Positions 27,594-37,291 of a stretch of DNA of 64,000 nt are shown here, piece by piece. The notes beneath the pieces are model-generated. The model was not told the origin of the DNA. It did not search any database and saw only the letters and a list, made by a program, of their open reading frames with translations. Every line of letters begins with the position of its first letter. The first letter of the stretch is position 1. Where the stretch lies: positions 434,001-498,000 of the forward strand of contig NZ_JAINZO010000001.1 of the NCBI RefSeq assembly GCF_020179605.1, given 5' to 3'. Source of the stretch: Geomonas agri. Lineage in GTDB: Bacteria > Desulfobacterota > Desulfuromonadia > Geobacterales > Geobacteraceae. Made by a program: the position numbers and the translations under genes.

Positions 27594-28753
27594 CCAAGAC
27601 CGAAGCGGAACAGAGGATAGCCCGGCTGCAGGACGGGCTGAGGCAGCAAGGCCTCGACGGCGCCCTGTTCATCTATCCCATCGACATCTATTACTTTTCC
27701 GGCACGCGACAGAACTCGGCGCTCTTTGTTCCCGCCGAGGGAAAGCCGCGCCTGATGGTGCGCAAGAGCTACTTCCGGGCCCAGGCCGAAAGTGTCATCG
27801 ACGACACGCGCCCGTTCCCCTCCAGCAAGGAGTTCGCGTCCCTGTTCCCGCCCACGCTGAAGCGGGTCGGCTTCACCTTCGACGTGGCGCCGGTGCAGCA
27901 ATACCAGTACTACGCGAAGCTCCTGCCGGGTGTTGAGTTCGTGGACATCTCCACGCTGAACCGGGAGCTGCGCAGCGTGAAGTCGCAACTCGAACTGGAG
28001 CGGATGCGCGAAAGCGGCTCGCGGCTGTGCGGCGTCTTCAAGGAGGTGCCCGGTTTCCTGAAAGAGGGGATGCGCGAGCTGGACCTCGCCGCCGAGTTCG
28101 AGTACCGGCTGCGCAAGGCGGGTGGCGAAGGGTACGTGCGCATGCGTGCCTACAACCAGGAACTGTTCCAGGGACTCGCCGTCAGCGCCGGTGCAGGTAA
28201 TCCCGGATTCTTCGACGGCGCGGTCACCGGCCGGGGACTCTCCAACGCCTCACCCCACGGCGCCTCGACCGACGCCATCGCCGCCAACGTCCCTGTACTG
28301 GTCGACTACACCGGTGTCTTCAACGGCTACATCGTGGATATGACCCGCATGTTCGTGGTGGGGCGGCTCGCGCCGGAACTGGAGCGCGCCTTCGCCACCT
28401 CGCTGCGGATCCAGCAACACCTGGCCGAGAACCTGAAGCCGGGTGCGGTCTGCGAGGACCTGTTCGCCCAGGCTGTCGAAATAGCCGAGAGTGCAGGGCT
28501 CGGGCGCAACTTCATGGGGGCGCCGGGTGAGAACGCCAAGTTCGTCGGACACGGCGTTGGGCTCGAGCTGGACGAGTTCCCCGTCTTGGCCCAGGGATTC
28601 AAGTCGCAACTTCGGGAAGGGCAGACGGTTGCCATCGAACCGAAGTTCGTGCTGCCCGGTCTCGGTGTTATAGGTATCGAAAACACGTTTGCCGTGGCAC
28701 CGGAGGGTGGGGTGAAAATCACCGATTTGCCGGACGATATCGTCTTTGTGTAA
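27587..28753 (+). CDS. M24-family peptidase (Xaa-Pro aminopeptidase-like)
   Basis: 388 residues: a creatinase N-terminal domain (about 5-135) and an M24 pita-bread domain (about 150-385). Likely dimetal ligands are visible: Asp in VDYTGVF, Asp in VDMTRMF, His in GHGVGLELDE, Glu in AIEPKF and Glu in GIENTF. Expected to cleave X-Pro dipeptides, though substrates of this subfamily vary. The ATG overlaps the nitroreductase stop and follows GGGGAG. A strong terminator follows. Confidence 0.85.
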   Translation: MLTKTEAEQRIARLQDGLRQQGLDGALFIYPIDIYYFSGTRQNSALFVPAEGKPRLMVRKSYFRAQAESVIDDTRPFPSSKEFASLFPPTLKRVGFTFDVAPVQQYQYYAKLLPGVEFVDISTLNRELRSVKSQLELERMRESGSRLCGVFKEVPGFLKEGMRELDLAAEFEYRLRKAGGEGYVRMRAYNQELFQGLAVSAGAGNPGFFDGAVTGRGLSNASPHGASTDAIAANVPVLVDYTGVFNGYIVDMTRMFVVGRLAPELERAFATSLRIQQHLAENLKPGAVCEDLFAQAVEIAESAGLGRNFMGAPGENAKFVGHGVGLELDEFPVLAQGFKSQLREGQTVAIEPKFVLPGLGVIGIENTFAVAPEGGVKITDLPDDIVFV

Positions 28754-28780
28754 TGCGAAAAACAATTTTTGTTTTAATTT

Positions 28781-28807
28781 GGGGCTCGCGCAAGCGAGCC
28801 CCTTTTT
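28781..28807 (+). terminator. Rho-independent terminator after the M24 peptidase gene
   Basis: GGGGCTCGC (28781-28789), a GCAA tetraloop, GCGAGCCCC and five T. It separates the nitroreductase/peptidase unit from the thiolase operon. Confidence 0.93.
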
Positions 28808-28943
28808 CGTGGTTTTAAATGTATGTGCCCAATATTTGGCTTTTTATTGTGTGGTTTTCCAGATCCGCTTAGCGCCGAGCTGCGGCGGTTGTTGCCTCAT
28901 GGCACAATAAATTCGCCGATTTAAAATCTCGTTATACTTTTGC

Positions 28944-28972
28944 TTGACTTTAACGTAAACGACAGATAAAGT
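28944..28972 (+). promoter_or_regulatory. Thiolase-operon promoter with MerR/LiuR-type operator
   Basis: TTGACT (28944-28949), a 17-base spacer with TTAACGTAAACGAC and TAAAGT (28967-28972), about 33 bases ahead of the thiolase ATG. It has almost the same sequence as the site at 17696, so the divergent MerR regulator probably controls both. Confidence 0.7.
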
Positions 28973-29005
28973 TCTAGACAACACATCAACACCGGGAGGG
29001 AAACG

Positions 29006-30181
29006 ATGCAAGACGTCTTCGTAGTGGAATCGCTGAGAACCCCATTTGGCTCCTTTGGCGGCTCGTTGTCGGACGTTGAGGCACCCGTGCTGGGGGGAAC
29101 CGTGATCAAGGCGCTCCTGGAGCGGGCCGACCTGAACCCGGCCCAGGTTGACGAGGTCATCGCCGGCCAGGTTCTCGGCGCCGGAGTAGGGCAGGCCCCC
29201 GCCCGCCAGGCCATGCGCTTTGCCGGCATACCGGATACCGCCCACGCCCTCACCATCAACAAGGTCTGCGGCAGCGGCTTGAAGTCGATCATGCTCGGCG
29301 CAGGTTCCATCATGCTGGGTGAATCCGACGTGGTGGTCGCGGGAGGGATGGAGAACATGTCGCTCGCCCCCTTCGTCCTCAAGAAAGCGCGCTACGGCTA
29401 CCGCATGGGACACGGCGAACTGACCGACCTGATGATCTACGACGGCTTGCAGGATCCCTATTCCGGTCGGCACATGGGCGACATCGCCGAAGAGGCGGCA
29501 TCGCGGCACGCCCTTTCCCGCGAGGCCCAAGACCAGTTCACCGTGCGCTCCTACACCCGGGCGCAGGAGGCGGTCCGCGGCGGCATCTTCAAAGATGAGA
29601 TCGTGCCGGTGCTGAAAAAAGGGCGCGGCGGCGAGGTTACGATCGGTGAGGACGAGGAGCCGTTCAAGGTCGACTTCGCCAAGCTGACCGGTTTGAAGCC
29701 GGTGTTCCGGAAGGACGGCACCATCACTGCCGCCAACGCCTCCACCATCAACGACGGTGCGGCCTTCTCCCTTCTCGCCGGCACCGACGCGGTGAAGCGC
29801 TTCAACCTGAAACCCCGCGCGCGCATCGTCGCCCATGCTACCTGCAGCCTCCATCCCGAGCGCTACACCGAGGCGCCGGTCGGGGCCATCGAGGTCGCCT
29901 GCGCCAAGGCGGGACTGACGACCAAAGACATCGATCTTTTCGAGATCAACGAAGCCTTCGCCATCGTGGCCATGATCGCCATCAAGGACCTTGGTCTGGA
30001 CCCGGACAAGGTGAACGTGAACGGCGGCGCCTGCGCCATCGGCCATCCCATCGGCGCCAGCGGCGGCAGGCTGGCCGCGACGCTGGTGCGCGAACTGCAC
30101 CGGCGCCAGGCCCGCTACGGGCTCGCCACCCTCTGCATCGGCGGAGGCGAGGCGGTCGCGGTAGTATTCGAAAGGGTCTGA
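29006..30181 (+). CDS. Acetyl-CoA acetyltransferase (thiolase)
   Basis: 391-residue type II thiolase cleaving acetoacetyl-CoA to two acetyl-CoA (or the reverse). The catalytic triad is intact: Cys88 in KVCGSG, His347 in GHPIGASG and Cys377 in LCIGGGEA; NEAFA is also present. First gene of the beta-oxidation operon, 33 bases after a strong promoter, with a GGGAGG ribosome site. With the next three genes it gives a full butyryl-CoA to acetyl-CoA route. Confidence 0.93.
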   Translation: MQDVFVVESLRTPFGSFGGSLSDVEAPVLGGTVIKALLERADLNPAQVDEVIAGQVLGAGVGQAPARQAMRFAGIPDTAHALTINKVCGSGLKSIMLGAGSIMLGESDVVVAGGMENMSLAPFVLKKARYGYRMGHGELTDLMIYDGLQDPYSGRHMGDIAEEAASRHALSREAQDQFTVRSYTRAQEAVRGGIFKDEIVPVLKKGRGGEVTIGEDEEPFKVDFAKLTGLKPVFRKDGTITAANASTINDGAAFSLLAGTDAVKRFNLKPRARIVAHATCSLHPERYTEAPVGAIEVACAKAGLTTKDIDLFEINEAFAIVAMIAIKDLGLDPDKVNVNGGACAIGHPIGASGGRLAATLVRELHRRQARYGLATLCIGGGEAVAVVFERV

Positions 30182-30222
30182 TCCCGCACTTCAAGAATCC
30201 AAACTTTCCACAGGAGGTTGAC

Positions 30223-31074
30223 ATGTTCAAGGTAGTAGGCGTCATAGGGGCCGGCCAGATGGGGAGCGGCATCGCTCACGTCTTTGCGCAGCACGCGTAC
30301 CAGGTTCTGCTCTACGACATCTCCCAGGCTCAGCTGGACAAGGCGCTCAAATCCATCGAGCAGAACCTGGAGCGCCAGGCGAGGAAAGGGGTCATCTTCA
30401 CCACCAGCATAGAAGGGATCATGGCGCGCATCACCGCCACTAAGGAGCTGAAGGACTTCGCCCAGTGCGACCTGGTGGTGGAGGCGGCGACCGAGAACGA
30501 AAACCTCAAGTTCGAACTCTTCAAGAAGCTGGACGAAATCGTGCCGCAAGAGGCCATCCTCGCCTCCAACACCTCCTCCATCTCCATCACCCGCATCGCG
30601 GCCTGCACCAGGCGCCCCGACAAGGTGATCGGCATGCACTTCATGAACCCCGTGCCGATCATGACCCTGGTCGAAGTGATCCGGGGCCTGGGCACCAGCG
30701 AGGAGACCTTCCAGGCCATCGGCGCCCTGGTCGCGCGGCTCGGCAAGGAGATGGCAGTCGCCAAGGACTACCCCGGCTTCATCGTGAACCGCGTGCTTAT
30801 CCCGATGATCAACGAGGCGATCTTCGCGCTCTACGAGGGGATTGCCACGGCGGAGGACATCGACAAGGGGATGAAACTGGGCACCAACCAGCCCATGGGG
30901 CCGCTGGTCCTCGCTGACTTCATTGGCCTCGATACCGTGCTCGCCATCTGCAATGTCCTGCATGACGGCTTCAAGGATCCCAAGTACCGTCCCTGCCCGC
31001 TCCTGGTGAACATGGTCAACGCCGGGTACCTCGGCAAGAAGTCGGGCAAGGGATTCTACGACTATCAGGGCTAG
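30223..31074 (+). CDS. 3-hydroxybutyryl-CoA dehydrogenase
   Basis: 283-residue single-function enzyme oxidising 3-hydroxybutyryl-CoA to acetoacetyl-CoA with NAD(P). Rossmann motif GVIGAGQMGSGIA (residues 6-18), catalytic His139 in GMHFMNPVPIM, and C-terminal dimerisation domain with DYPGFIVNRVLIPM and the ending GKGFYDY. Length is normal for the Hbd family. The ATG has an AGGAGG site. Second gene of the operon. Confidence 0.93.
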   Translation: MFKVVGVIGAGQMGSGIAHVFAQHAYQVLLYDISQAQLDKALKSIEQNLERQARKGVIFTTSIEGIMARITATKELKDFAQCDLVVEAATENENLKFELFKKLDEIVPQEAILASNTSSISITRIAACTRRPDKVIGMHFMNPVPIMTLVEVIRGLGTSEETFQAIGALVARLGKEMAVAKDYPGFIVNRVLIPMINEAIFALYEGIATAEDIDKGMKLGTNQPMGPLVLADFIGLDTVLAICNVLHDGFKDPKYRPCPLLVNMVNAGYLGKKSGKGFYDYQG

Positions 31075-31092
31075 GCCCGGGGAGCGATCGAC

Positions 31093-31875
31093 ATGGAAAA
31101 CCAGAACATCCTTTGCGAAATCGTCGAGGGGATCGCCACGGTCACGGTGAACCGGCCGGCAAGCCTGAACGCGCTGAACAGCCAGGTCCTTGGCGAACTG
31201 GAGTGCGCCCTCTACAAGCTGGAGCAGGACGCCGCCGTGCGGGTGGTGATCCTCACCGGAGCGGGAGAAAAGGCGTTCGTCGCCGGCGCGGATATCAAGG
31301 AAATGGCTGACATGACCTCCTTCGAGGGGCACCGTTTCGCCCTCCAGGGGCAGAGGGTCATGCTCTTCATGGAGAAGATGACTAAGCCCGTGATCGCCGC
31401 GGTCAACGGCTACGCCCTGGGGGGCGGCCTGGAACTGGCCCTCGCCTGCGACGTGATCTACGCCTCCGACAACGCCAAGCTCGGTTTCCCCGAGGTCACC
31501 CTGGGCATCATCCCCGGCTTTGGCGGCACCCAGAACCTCTCCCGTCTCATCGGTCCCAACCGGGCCAAGGAACTGGTCTATAGCGGACGGATGATCAACG
31601 CCCAGAAGGCCCAAGCGTGGGGCATCGTCAACGAGGTGGTCGCCCAGGCGGAGCTTGCGGCAAAGGCCCTGGAGTTGGCGCGGGAGATCGCGAAAAACGG
31701 CAGCCTCGGCGTCGGCTACGCCAAGAACGCCATCGTCAACGGGCTCAACATGACCAAGGAGGACGGCTTCCGCTACGAGAGTTCCCTTTTCGGCGTCCTC
31801 TTCGCCACCGAGGACCAGAAGGAAGGGATGGGCGCCTTCGTGGAGAAGCGCAAGGCCCAGTTCCAGGGGAAATAG
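31093..31875 (+). CDS. Enoyl-CoA hydratase (crotonase)
   Basis: 260-residue crotonase-fold enzyme hydrating crotonyl-CoA. The oxyanion segment AFVAGADIKEM is present and both catalytic glutamates are seen: Glu114 (GGGLELALACD) and Glu134 (FPEVTLGIIPGFGGTQ), with the same 20-residue spacing as the model rat enzyme, supporting hydratase activity. It follows hbd by 18 bases. Its start has a GGGGAGCG site. Confidence 0.93.
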   Translation: MENQNILCEIVEGIATVTVNRPASLNALNSQVLGELECALYKLEQDAAVRVVILTGAGEKAFVAGADIKEMADMTSFEGHRFALQGQRVMLFMEKMTKPVIAAVNGYALGGGLELALACDVIYASDNAKLGFPEVTLGIIPGFGGTQNLSRLIGPNRAKELVYSGRMINAQKAQAWGIVNEVVAQAELAAKALELAREIAKNGSLGVGYAKNAIVNGLNMTKEDGFRYESSLFGVLFATEDQKEGMGAFVEKRKAQFQGK

Positions 31876-31887
31876 CGGCGAGGCATG

Positions 31888-31986
31888 TCCCTCTCCCTCC
31901 GGGAGAGGGTGGCCGAAGGCCGGGTGAGAGGGCTGTTGGCTGGCGCGCTCCCTCACCCCTGCCCCTCTCCCGGAGGGAGAGGGGGA
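31888..31986. repeat. Paired copies of the C/T-rich palindromic repeat
   Basis: Copy G (about 31888-31931) contains CCCTCTCCCTCCGGGAGAGGG with a second GGCCGAAGGCC stem; copy H (about 31949-31986) contains CCCCTCTCCCGGAGGGAGAG. Both sit in the gap between the hydratase and the first acyl-CoA dehydrogenase. Confidence 0.75.
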
Positions 31987-32036
31987 AGAGTAGACACGAA
32001 TCGTTCTCTAAACGGTAACCATAACAGGAGGATGCG

Positions 32037-33176
<1,140 letters not shown>

Positions 33177-33182
33177 GGCCTT

Positions 33183-33220
33183 CACTCCTCCCCCCGGAGG
33201 GGGGAGGCTGGGAGGGGGGA
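33183..33220. repeat. C/T-rich palindromic repeat copy
   Basis: Contains CTCCTCCCCCCGGAGGGGGG followed by AGGCTGGGAGGGGG. It fills the short gap between the first acyl-CoA dehydrogenase and the membrane Fe-S oxidoreductase. Confidence 0.75.
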
Positions 33221-33266
33221 AGCCGGGCAGAGGCAATCCGCATCGGTCAACACGCAGGAGTGACTC

Positions 33267-35384
33267 ATGGAAGCTACCAGGGAAATCTATTGGAACGTAG
33301 GGCATGGCGTGGTGCTCCCGATGTACCTGCTCACGCTGCTCGCCTTCGCCGCCTGCGCCTACGGGTGCTGGAAGCGGGTCGAGGTCTACAGGCAGGGGAA
33401 GCCCCTCAACCGCCTGGACAACCTGCGCGAACGGGTCACGCTGATGGCAACCAACCTCTTCGGCCAGATCAGGGTGCTCCGCGTCGCCGGCCCCGGCATC
33501 CCGCATGCACTTTTCTTCTGGGGCTTCGTGGTCCTGTTCATCGGGACGCTCCTGGTCATGGCCCAGGCCGATTTCTCTCAGCCGCTCTTCGGCGTCAAGA
33601 TTCTCACCGGCGGCTTCTACAAGGCTTACTCGCTGGTGCTGGACCTGGCCGGCCTGGCCGCGCTGGTCACCCTATTCGGGCTGGCGCTCAGGCGTTTCGT
33701 GGTTCGTCCTGAGGGGCTCAAGATCACCCGCGACGATTACCTGATGCACGGCCTGCTTTCCGCCATCATCGTCACCGGCTTCTTCGCCGAAGGCGTGCGC
33801 ATGGCCGCCACGGAGCTGCGTCAGAACCCGGACCTGGCCCGCTTTTCGCCGATAGGGCTCTTCGTCGCCGGCCAGTTCGCCGCGCTCGACCTCCAGTCCC
33901 TCAAAGAGCTGCACCGGCTCTGGTGGTGGTGCCACTTCCTGCTGGTCACCGGCTTCATCGCCGCCATCCCCTGGACCAAGTTCCGTCACCTGATTACCAC
34001 CCCCGCCAACTACCTCATCGTCGATCTCAGGCCCAAGGGGAGCATCGACACCATCGATCTCGAGGCGGAAGGTGTGGAGCATTTCGGGGTGGATAAGGTC
34101 GCCGACCTGACCTGGAAAGACATCTTCGACGCCGACGCCTGCACCAGCTGCAAGCGGTGCCAGGACCGCTGTCCCGCCTTCAACACGGAGAAACCGCTCT
34201 CCCCGATGCAGGTGGTGCAGCAGATAGGAGAGACCGCGTGCACGGCGCCGCAGGCGGACCTGATCGAGACGGTGGGACGGGACGCGCTCTGGTCCTGCAC
34301 CACCTGCCGCTCCTGCCAGGAGATCTGCCCGGCGCAGGTGGAACATGTCAACAAGGTCATCGAGATGCGGCGCAACCTGGTGCTCATGCAGGGGGAATTC
34401 CCCGGCGAGGAGGTCATGGTCGCGGCCAACAACGTCGAGGTCAATGGCAACCCCTTCGGCATGGCCTATGCCGAGCGTGGTAAGTGGTCCGACGGCCTTC
34501 CGGTGCGGCACCTCTCTGACGGAGAGGATGCCGACATCCTCTACTTCGTCGGCTGCTACGCCTCCTTCGACAAGAGGAACCAGGAGGTTGCCAAGAGCTT
34601 CGTGAAGATCTGCGACGCGGCGGGGGTGAGCGTCGGCATCCTGGGCAAGGAGGAGCGCTGCTGCGGTGAGCCGCTGCGCAAGCTGGGCAACGAGTACCTG
34701 TACCAGATGACCGCGCAGGAGAACATCGAGCTGATCAAGGGGTACGGCGTAAAGAAGATCGTGACCACCTGTCCCCACTGTCTCAACACGCTCGGGCGCG
34801 ATTACCGCGACCTCGGGCTCGACGTGGAGGTGGAACACTACACCGTCTTCATCGACCGGCTCATCGGCGAAGGGACACTTGCCCTCGCTCCGCACCAGTT
34901 CGACTACACCTACCACGACTCCTGCTACCTGGGTCGCTACCAGGGGATCATGGAGCAACCGCGCAACGTGCTGCACGTCGCTGGTGGCAGGATCAACGAG
35001 ATGCAGAGGTCGGGGCTGGAGAGCTTCTGCTGCGGCGCTGGCGGCGGCCGGATCCTGGCCGAGGAAAAGCTGGGGAGCCGGATCAACGTGCAGCGGGTCA
35101 AGATGGCCGAGGCAACCGGCGCGCCGCTGATCGTATCCAACTGTCCCTTCTGCCTGACCATGTTCGAGGACGGCATCAAGACCGGAGATTGCGAAGGAAA
35201 ACTGGCGGTGCGGGACCTGGCCGAGGTGGTGGTCGAACGACTGGCGACGCCGCTCGAGATAGGGAAGGCGGGGCCGGAACTGAGTATCGCCGCCGTGACC
35301 GCCCTGGCCAAGGTGGCCGGGAGAATCGAGCCTGCGGTGCCGGAAGAAGAACGGCTGGCGGCTGCGGAAGGTGTATCGGCATAA
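33267..35384 (+). CDS. Membrane Fe-S oxidoreductase, ETF:(methyl)menaquinone oxidoreductase-like (EMO/DUF224)
   Basis: 705 residues. N-terminal membrane domain with about six helices (10-245; NarI-like), a dicluster ferredoxin domain (first Cys motif CTSCKRCQDRCP from residue 292, second CTTCRSCQEICP from 344), and two HdrD-type CCG domains with CCGEPLRK (465-466) and CCGAGGGR (588-589). Proteins of this build next to etf genes are proposed to pass electrons from acyl-CoA dehydrogenase and ETF to menaquinone at the inner membrane. Directly ahead of etfBA here. Full length; function inferred from architecture and context. Confidence 0.85.
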   Translation: MEATREIYWNVGHGVVLPMYLLTLLAFAACAYGCWKRVEVYRQGKPLNRLDNLRERVTLMATNLFGQIRVLRVAGPGIPHALFFWGFVVLFIGTLLVMAQADFSQPLFGVKILTGGFYKAYSLVLDLAGLAALVTLFGLALRRFVVRPEGLKITRDDYLMHGLLSAIIVTGFFAEGVRMAATELRQNPDLARFSPIGLFVAGQFAALDLQSLKELHRLWWWCHFLLVTGFIAAIPWTKFRHLITTPANYLIVDLRPKGSIDTIDLEAEGVEHFGVDKVADLTWKDIFDADACTSCKRCQDRCPAFNTEKPLSPMQVVQQIGETACTAPQADLIETVGRDALWSCTTCRSCQEICPAQVEHVNKVIEMRRNLVLMQGEFPGEEVMVAANNVEVNGNPFGMAYAERGKWSDGLPVRHLSDGEDADILYFVGCYASFDKRNQEVAKSFVKICDAAGVSVGILGKEERCCGEPLRKLGNEYLYQMTAQENIELIKGYGVKKIVTTCPHCLNTLGRDYRDLGLDVEVEHYTVFIDRLIGEGTLALAPHQFDYTYHDSCYLGRYQGIMEQPRNVLHVAGGRINEMQRSGLESFCCGAGGGRILAEEKLGSRINVQRVKMAEATGAPLIVSNCPFCLTMFEDGIKTGDCEGKLAVRDLAEVVVERLATPLEIGKAGPELSIAAVTALAKVAGRIEPAVPEEERLAAAEGVSA

Positions 35385-35412
35385 CGCCGCGAAGAATCCA
35401 GAGGAGGAAGCT

Positions 35413-36189
35413 ATGAAGATACTGGTATGCATCAAACAGGTGCCGGACATGGAGTCCCGCTTCAGGCCCAACGGCGACAAGACCTGGTACGACGAGGGTG
35501 ACCTCGCTTTCCGCATGAACGAATACGACGAGTACGCGGTGGAGCAGGCGGTCCAGCTCAAGGAGCAACTGGGCGGCGAGCCCGAGATCACGGTCGTGTC
35601 CATCGGCCCCGAGCGGACGGTGGAGGCGATCAAGAAGGCCCTTGCCATGGGCGGCGACCGCGCCGTCCATATCCGGGACGACCGGTACTACCAGAAGGAT
35701 CCCTGGCAGATCGCCTCGATGATCGCGAGCTACGCCAAGGGCGAAAACTTCGACCTGATCTTCACAGGGATGCAGTCCCAGGACCGCGGGTCGGCCCAGG
35801 TTGGCGTCATCGTGGCGGAACTCTTAGGCCTCTCCTGCGCCACCACCCTGGTCGGCTTCAGCTATGACGGCGGCACCATCACCGTCAAGAGGGAGCTGGA
35901 AGGGGGGATCAAGGGAGTGGCGAAGCTGAAGCTCCCGGCGCTGGTCACCTGCCAGTTGGGGCTCAACACCCCGCGCTACCCGACCCTGCCCAACATCATG
36001 AAGGCCAAGAAGAAAGAGATCGCCGCGCTGACTCCGGCCGAGCTGTCCGGCGAAGCGGAACTGACCGCCACCGCGGCCATCTACCCGCCCGCCAAGAAAG
36101 GCGGCGGCCTGGTGCTGGAAGGGGAGATCGGTGTCCAGGTGGACCGGCTGATGGGGATCCTGAAAGAAAAGACCGCGGTGCTCAGATAG
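35413..36189 (+). CDS. etfB: Electron transfer flavoprotein beta subunit (module 1)
   Basis: 258 residues starting MKILVCIKQVPD. The loop TGMQSQDRGSAQVG lacks the DGDTAQVGP form associated with bifurcating ETFs, so it is probably an ordinary ETF that carries electrons from the acyl-CoA dehydrogenases to the EMO-like protein. The ATG at 35413 has an AGAGGAGG site; the upstream frame extension is ignored. It is followed by etfA after 9 bases. Confidence 0.92.
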   Translation: MKILVCIKQVPDMESRFRPNGDKTWYDEGDLAFRMNEYDEYAVEQAVQLKEQLGGEPEITVVSIGPERTVEAIKKALAMGGDRAVHIRDDRYYQKDPWQIASMIASYAKGENFDLIFTGMQSQDRGSAQVGVIVAELLGLSCATTLVGFSYDGGTITVKRELEGGIKGVAKLKLPALVTCQLGLNTPRYPTLPNIMKAKKKEIAALTPAELSGEAELTATAAIYPPAKKGGGLVLEGEIGVQVDRLMGILKEKTAVLR

Positions 36190-36198
36190 GAGGAGACC

Positions 36199-37116
36199 AT
36201 GAAAGCGTTACTGATAGGGGAATACCGGCAGGGAAAGCTCCTCGATACCACCTATGAACTCAAGGCCTTCGCCGATCGCCTCGGCGCCGACAGCGTCATG
36301 CTGGTGGTGGGGAGCGAAGCGGACCTCCCCAAATATGATGGCAAGGTCTACCTCGCCGATGCCGCCACGTACGGAGAGTACAACCCGGACCTGCACAAGC
36401 AGCTGGTACTGCAGGCCGTCGAGAAGGAGAACCCGGACTGCATCGTCTTCGTCCACTCCTCCTACGGCTGGGACCTCGCTCCCCGCGTCGCGGTGGCCTT
36501 GAGGGCCGGGCAGGTCTCCGAGATTGTGGCGCTCAACGAGGGCGCCTACGAGGTGAACGCCTGCAACGCCAAACTGCGCCGGACCGTGACGCCGAAAAGC
36601 GGCCGCTGTGTTCTCACCATCCAGGCGGGCGCCTTCAGCCCGTCCGGCGAACCGCAGGGGACGCCGCAACTGGAAAAGCTGGAGCTATCCGGCACCGCCT
36701 CCGCCATCGAGTTCGTGGGGTACGAAGCCGCCGAGCAGAAGGGGGTCGATCTCAGCAAAGCCGAGATCATCGTGAGCGCCGGCCGCGGCGTGGGCAAGAA
36801 GGACAACGTCCCGGTCATCGCCGCCCTGGCCAATGCGCTTGGTGGCGAGCTCGGCGCGAGCCGCCCGGTGGTCGATGCCGGCTGGGTTGATCACAGCCAC
36901 CAGGTCGGCACCACCGGCCAGACGGTGAGCCCCAAGCTCTACGTCGCCTGCGGCATCAGCGGCGCCATCCAGCACCTGGCGGGCATGAAAAGGGCCGACT
37001 TCATCGTGGCCATCAACAAGGACAAGGACGCCCCCATTGGCGAGATCGCCGACGTCCTGGTCGTGGCGGACGTGATGCAGTTCGTCCCGGCCTTCACCGC
37101 CAAGTGCGCGAGATGA
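36199..37116 (+). CDS. etfA: Electron transfer flavoprotein alpha subunit (module 1)
   Basis: 305 residues with a normal ETF alpha layout. The C-terminal FAD-binding domain shows GRGVGKKDN, GASRPVVDAGWVDHSHQVGTTG, CGISGAIQHLAGM and AINKDKDAPI. No ferredoxin extension, unlike the second EtfA at 41258. It partners the EtfB just upstream. The ATG follows TAGGAGGAG. Confidence 0.93.
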   Translation: MKALLIGEYRQGKLLDTTYELKAFADRLGADSVMLVVGSEADLPKYDGKVYLADAATYGEYNPDLHKQLVLQAVEKENPDCIVFVHSSYGWDLAPRVAVALRAGQVSEIVALNEGAYEVNACNAKLRRTVTPKSGRCVLTIQAGAFSPSGEPQGTPQLEKLELSGTASAIEFVGYEAAEQKGVDLSKAEIIVSAGRGVGKKDNVPVIAALANALGGELGASRPVVDAGWVDHSHQVGTTGQTVSPKLYVACGISGAIQHLAGMKRADFIVAINKDKDAPIGEIADVLVVADVMQFVPAFTAKCAR

Positions 37117-37154
37117 CAACGTAACCGGTCCTGTTTAACGACGAACATCCGCCA

Positions 37155-37233
37155 ATCCCCTCTCCCAGAGGGAGAGGGAAGTTGGACTGAAGGTACGTCC
37201 CCTCCCCAGGAGGGGGAGGGCTAGGGAGGGGGA
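37155..37233. repeat. Two copies of the C/T-rich palindromic repeat
   Basis: Copy J (37155-37175) has CCCTCTCCCAGAGGGAGAGG; copy K (37197-37233) has CCCCTCCCCAGGAGGGGGAG with the AGGGAGGGGG tail. They lie between etfA and the second acyl-CoA dehydrogenase. Confidence 0.75.
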
Positions 37234-37291
37234 AGCCCGCGGGCGTGCCACGCAACCCCAAACGTAACCGATTGAAAAGAGGGAGACACCG

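Noticed and set aside
30115..31956. 613-codon minus-strand frame over hbd and crotonase genes
   Set aside because: Same reason: shadow of strongly supported plus-strand genes.
33672..35648. 658-codon minus-strand frame over the EMO-like gene
   Set aside because: Shadow; the plus strand has all Fe-S cysteine motifs in frame.
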